A stretch of DNA of 64,000 nt from the NCBI GenBank assembly GCA_001563875.1, contig LKMN01000001.1, forward strand, positions 1 through 64,000, given 5' to 3'. Below, one piece after another: positions 62,237-64,000 of this stretch. The DNA comes from Nanohaloarchaea archaeon B1-Br10_U2g1 (lineage in GTDB: Archaea; Nanohalarchaeota; Nanosalinia; Nanosalinales; Nanosalinaceae). The position numbers and the translations under genes are program-made. Position 1 is the first letter of the stretch; the number at the start of each line of letters is the position of its first letter. The notes beneath the pieces are model-generated. The model did no database searches. It was not told where the DNA came from and worked only from the letters and a program-made list of their open reading frames with translations.

Positions 62237-64000
62237 CTATCTTATCCTACTTCCTTTCTCTATATCCCCTTCTGATTTAAGCAGCGAAACATTTCCTTCT
62301 TCGTCTTCTGCCGCCAACATCATACACTCGCTTTTTTCTCCCCTAAGTTCTGCGGGCTCCAGATTTGCTAAAATTGTAACCTTCTTACCGTCAAGCTCGT
62401 CTGGTCTATAATGATTCTTCAGTCCGGCACAAGTCTGTAGAGTGGCCTCTCCAATATCTATCTTGACTTTGTAGAGCTTATCTGCGTTCGGATGTTCTTC
62501 TACAGAAACTACCTCTCCAACCCTGATATCCATGTCCTGAAAGTCTTCAAAACTAACTGTGTTGTCGTTAAAACTGTCTTCTTCTGACTCTTCCATAGCA
62601 TCTTTCTTCTCGTCAACCTCTATCTTTTCAAACAATATTTCTCGTTTACCAAGCCTGTGCCCGGACTCTATGCCTCCAAGTAACGGATCTACAAACTCGT
62701 TAAATCCCTCTTCTGTATGTATCTCGGTGTTCAGCATACCGCCAATTTTTTCGCTTGTTTCCGGTGTAAAAGGATAAAGTGTTACTCCAAGAGCTCTTAT
62801 TATCCTGACAGATACGTGTATTGTCTCATCTCTCCTGTCTTCGTTGTTCCATGGCTCCTCTTCAGACAAGTATCGGTCTCCTAGCCTTGCAAGCTCCACT
62901 GCTTTATCTAAAGCTTCTTTGGGTTTGTGTTCTTCGAAAAACTTCTCGTATTCTGAGATGATTCTTTCTGCCTCATCTACAACTTCCTCGTCTCTCTGTT
63001 CTAAATCTGCCGCAGGTGCTTTATTATCGAACCATTTTTCGGTTAGGCTCAAAGTCCTGTTGACAAAGTTTCCAATGGTATCGTTCAATACATTGTTTAT
63101 CTCGGATTCAAAGTCTTTCCAAGAGAACGTTGTATCGTGGTTTCTCGGTATCTTACGAGCTAAGTAGAATCTCCAGTAGTCTGCAGGATACATATCCAAT
63201 GCGTCCTCCGTTGAAAGACCTTTGCCTCTTGACTTCGAGAACTTCGTATCCTCTGCAAGCAAGTACTCTTGTATAAACTCGTAGTGTGGAAGCGAGTAGT
63301 CTGTTTCCTCTGTACTTGAACCTGTTAGCATCGAAGGCCACATAACGGCGTGGAATATAGTATTATCTTTTCCTATAGAGTAGTATGTCTCTGCATCTCC
63401 TGTCCAATAATCTTTCCATTCGTCGTTGTCCTGGAAAAGTTCTCTTGTAAAGCCTATATAACCTATAGGTGCATCAAACCATACGTAGAGAACTTTATTG
63501 CTGTAGGTGTCAGCGTCTAAGCTTTCAACTTCTAAACCTTCTTTCTCAATTCTCCTGTTTACCCTGTTCACAGGTATTTCGAATCCCCATTCTATATCTC
63601 GGGTTATACACCGTGGTTCAGTGTCGTCAATTGCGTTCAGTACTTCTTCAAACTTTGAGTCGGGGACAGGCTGAGGTTCCGCGTTTTTAATCCAGTCTCT
63701 TAATTCCTCTTTAAACTTGGTTAGATCGAAGAATAAGTGTGTAGTCTCTCTGAACTCTATATCCTCGCTTCCTGAGATGGTGGAGTAAGGCTCAGTCAGT
63801 TCTTCCGGCTCCACAAGTTTTCCACAGTCGTCACACTGGTCTCCTCGTGATAATCCTCCACAGTGTGGACATCCTCCTTCGACGTACCTGTCTGGAAGGA
63901 AACGGCCATCTTCTTTAGAGTAGGGGAGCGTCTGTTTCTTCTCTTTTATGTATCCGTTACAGTAAAGCTCAGTGAACATGTCATGGGTCTGTCTTTTATT
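62237..64000 (-). CDS. metG: Methionyl-tRNA synthetase, 5' end outside the window
   Basis: At least 588 residues, still open at the right edge; the ATG at 63979 is internal. Visible parts: zinc knuckle CPHCGG...CDDCG, the segment with the methionine site (YVWFDAPIGYIGF), the KMSKS loop as TKFSKSRG, the anticodon domain, and a C-terminal EMAP/tRNA-binding OB domain (DIRVGEVVSVEEHPNADKLYKVKIDIG). The HIGH motif must lie beyond the edge. The C-terminal OB domain is fused here; several archaea encode it separately. Confidence 0.95.
   Translation of the reverse strand, partial: NKRQTHDMFTELYCNGYIKEKKQTLPYSKEDGRFLPDRYVEGGCPHCGGLSRGDQCDDCGKLVEPEELTEPYSTISGSEDIEFRETTHLFFDLTKFKEELRDWIKNAEPQPVPDSKFEEVLNAIDDTEPRCITRDIEWGFEIPVNRVNRRIEKEGLEVESLDADTYSNKVLYVWFDAPIGYIGFTRELFQDNDEWKDYWTGDAETYYSIGKDNTIFHAVMWPSMLTGSSTEETDYSLPHYEFIQEYLLAEDTKFSKSRGKGLSTEDALDMYPADYWRFYLARKIPRNHDTTFSWKDFESEINNVLNDTIGNFVNRTLSLTEKWFDNKAPAADLEQRDEEVVDEAERIISEYEKFFEEHKPKEALDKAVELARLGDRYLSEEEPWNNEDRRDETIHVSVRIIRALGVTLYPFTPETSEKIGGMLNTEIHTEEGFNEFVDPLLGGIESGHRLGKREILFEKIEVDEKKDAMEESEEDSFNDNTVSFEDFQDMDIRVGEVVSVEEHPNADKLYKVKIDIGEATLQTCAGLKNHYRPDELDGKKVTILANLEPAELRGEKSECMMLAAEDEEGNVSLLKSEGDIEKGSRIR

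Overview
The window is archaeal chromosome. It carries Orc1/Cdc6, MCM, OB-fold single-strand binding proteins, TBP, TFB, a histone, aIF2-beta, aIF5A, aRF1, the eukaryote-type ribosomal proteins S8e, L15e and L37e, an A-type ATP synthase, archaeal promoters (TATA boxes about 25-32 bases before the start codon, often leaderless) and Shine-Dalgarno sites of the GGAGGT/GGTGAT type. The proteins are acidic, genes are tightly packed with many end-to-end overlaps, base composition looks moderately AT-rich, and there is a retinal-forming gene pair. Together these suggest a small-genome halophilic archaeon of the DPANN group, most likely Nanohaloarchaeota. This placement is inference from gene content; no 16S gene is in the window.

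Layout. 1-3.6 kb: Nudix hydrolase, glutaredoxin-like protein, lycopene cyclase plus Brp/Blh beta-carotene cleavage enzyme, then tRNA-Ile and tRNA-Lys. 3.6-4.7 kb: small ORF, L37e and LSm opposite S8e. 4.8-12.2 kb: small unknown genes, Orc1/Cdc6 flanked by a repeated TTCCGNTAGTT motif, a DRG-type GTPase, OB-fold proteins, a Vms1-like release factor, endonuclease III and aIF2-beta. 12.2-19.2 kb: MCM, pterin dehydratase, two Nudix genes, TBP, L15e, a membrane zinc-finger protein and DNA ligase. 19.2-29.3 kb: nitroreductase, TrmB-type regulator, SppA, Elp3, adenylate kinase, CCA-adding enzyme, a pilin, aIF5A, histone, Nob1-like protein and an AI-2E-type permease. 29.4-32.3 kb: TFB and Trm1. 32.4-40.8 kb: complete A-type ATP synthase operon H-I-K-E-C-F-A-(unknown)-B-D with one extra gene and two intra-operon RNA hairpins.

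40.8-48.5 kb is the least familiar stretch: a nucleotidyltransferase with a long helical tail, a DUF218-like protein, and a coupled pair of 543- and 862-residue proteins. The 862-residue protein appears to be a xylose-isomerase-like metal TIM barrel split by a helical insert of about 400 residues. The pair faces two divergent small genes, one encoding a disordered Q/N/S/R-rich protein. 48.5-59.2 kb: TatD, dCTP deaminase, a secreted zinc protease, an O6-alkylguanine transferase, DUF368 permease, metallo-beta-lactamase-fold hydrolase, aRF1, a small sugar isomerase and ValRS. 59.2-64 kb: a phosphoesterase, a decayed hydrolase fragment, unknown genes and MetRS, which runs off the right edge.

Most interesting points: the split giant TIM barrel and its partner; a nearly identical promoter/operator/start block, carrying a palindrome, in front of two unknown genes 6.5 kb apart (55.06 and 61.62 kb); the extra gene between atpA and atpB; a perfect hairpin directly after the c-ring gene; and the repeats around cdc6.
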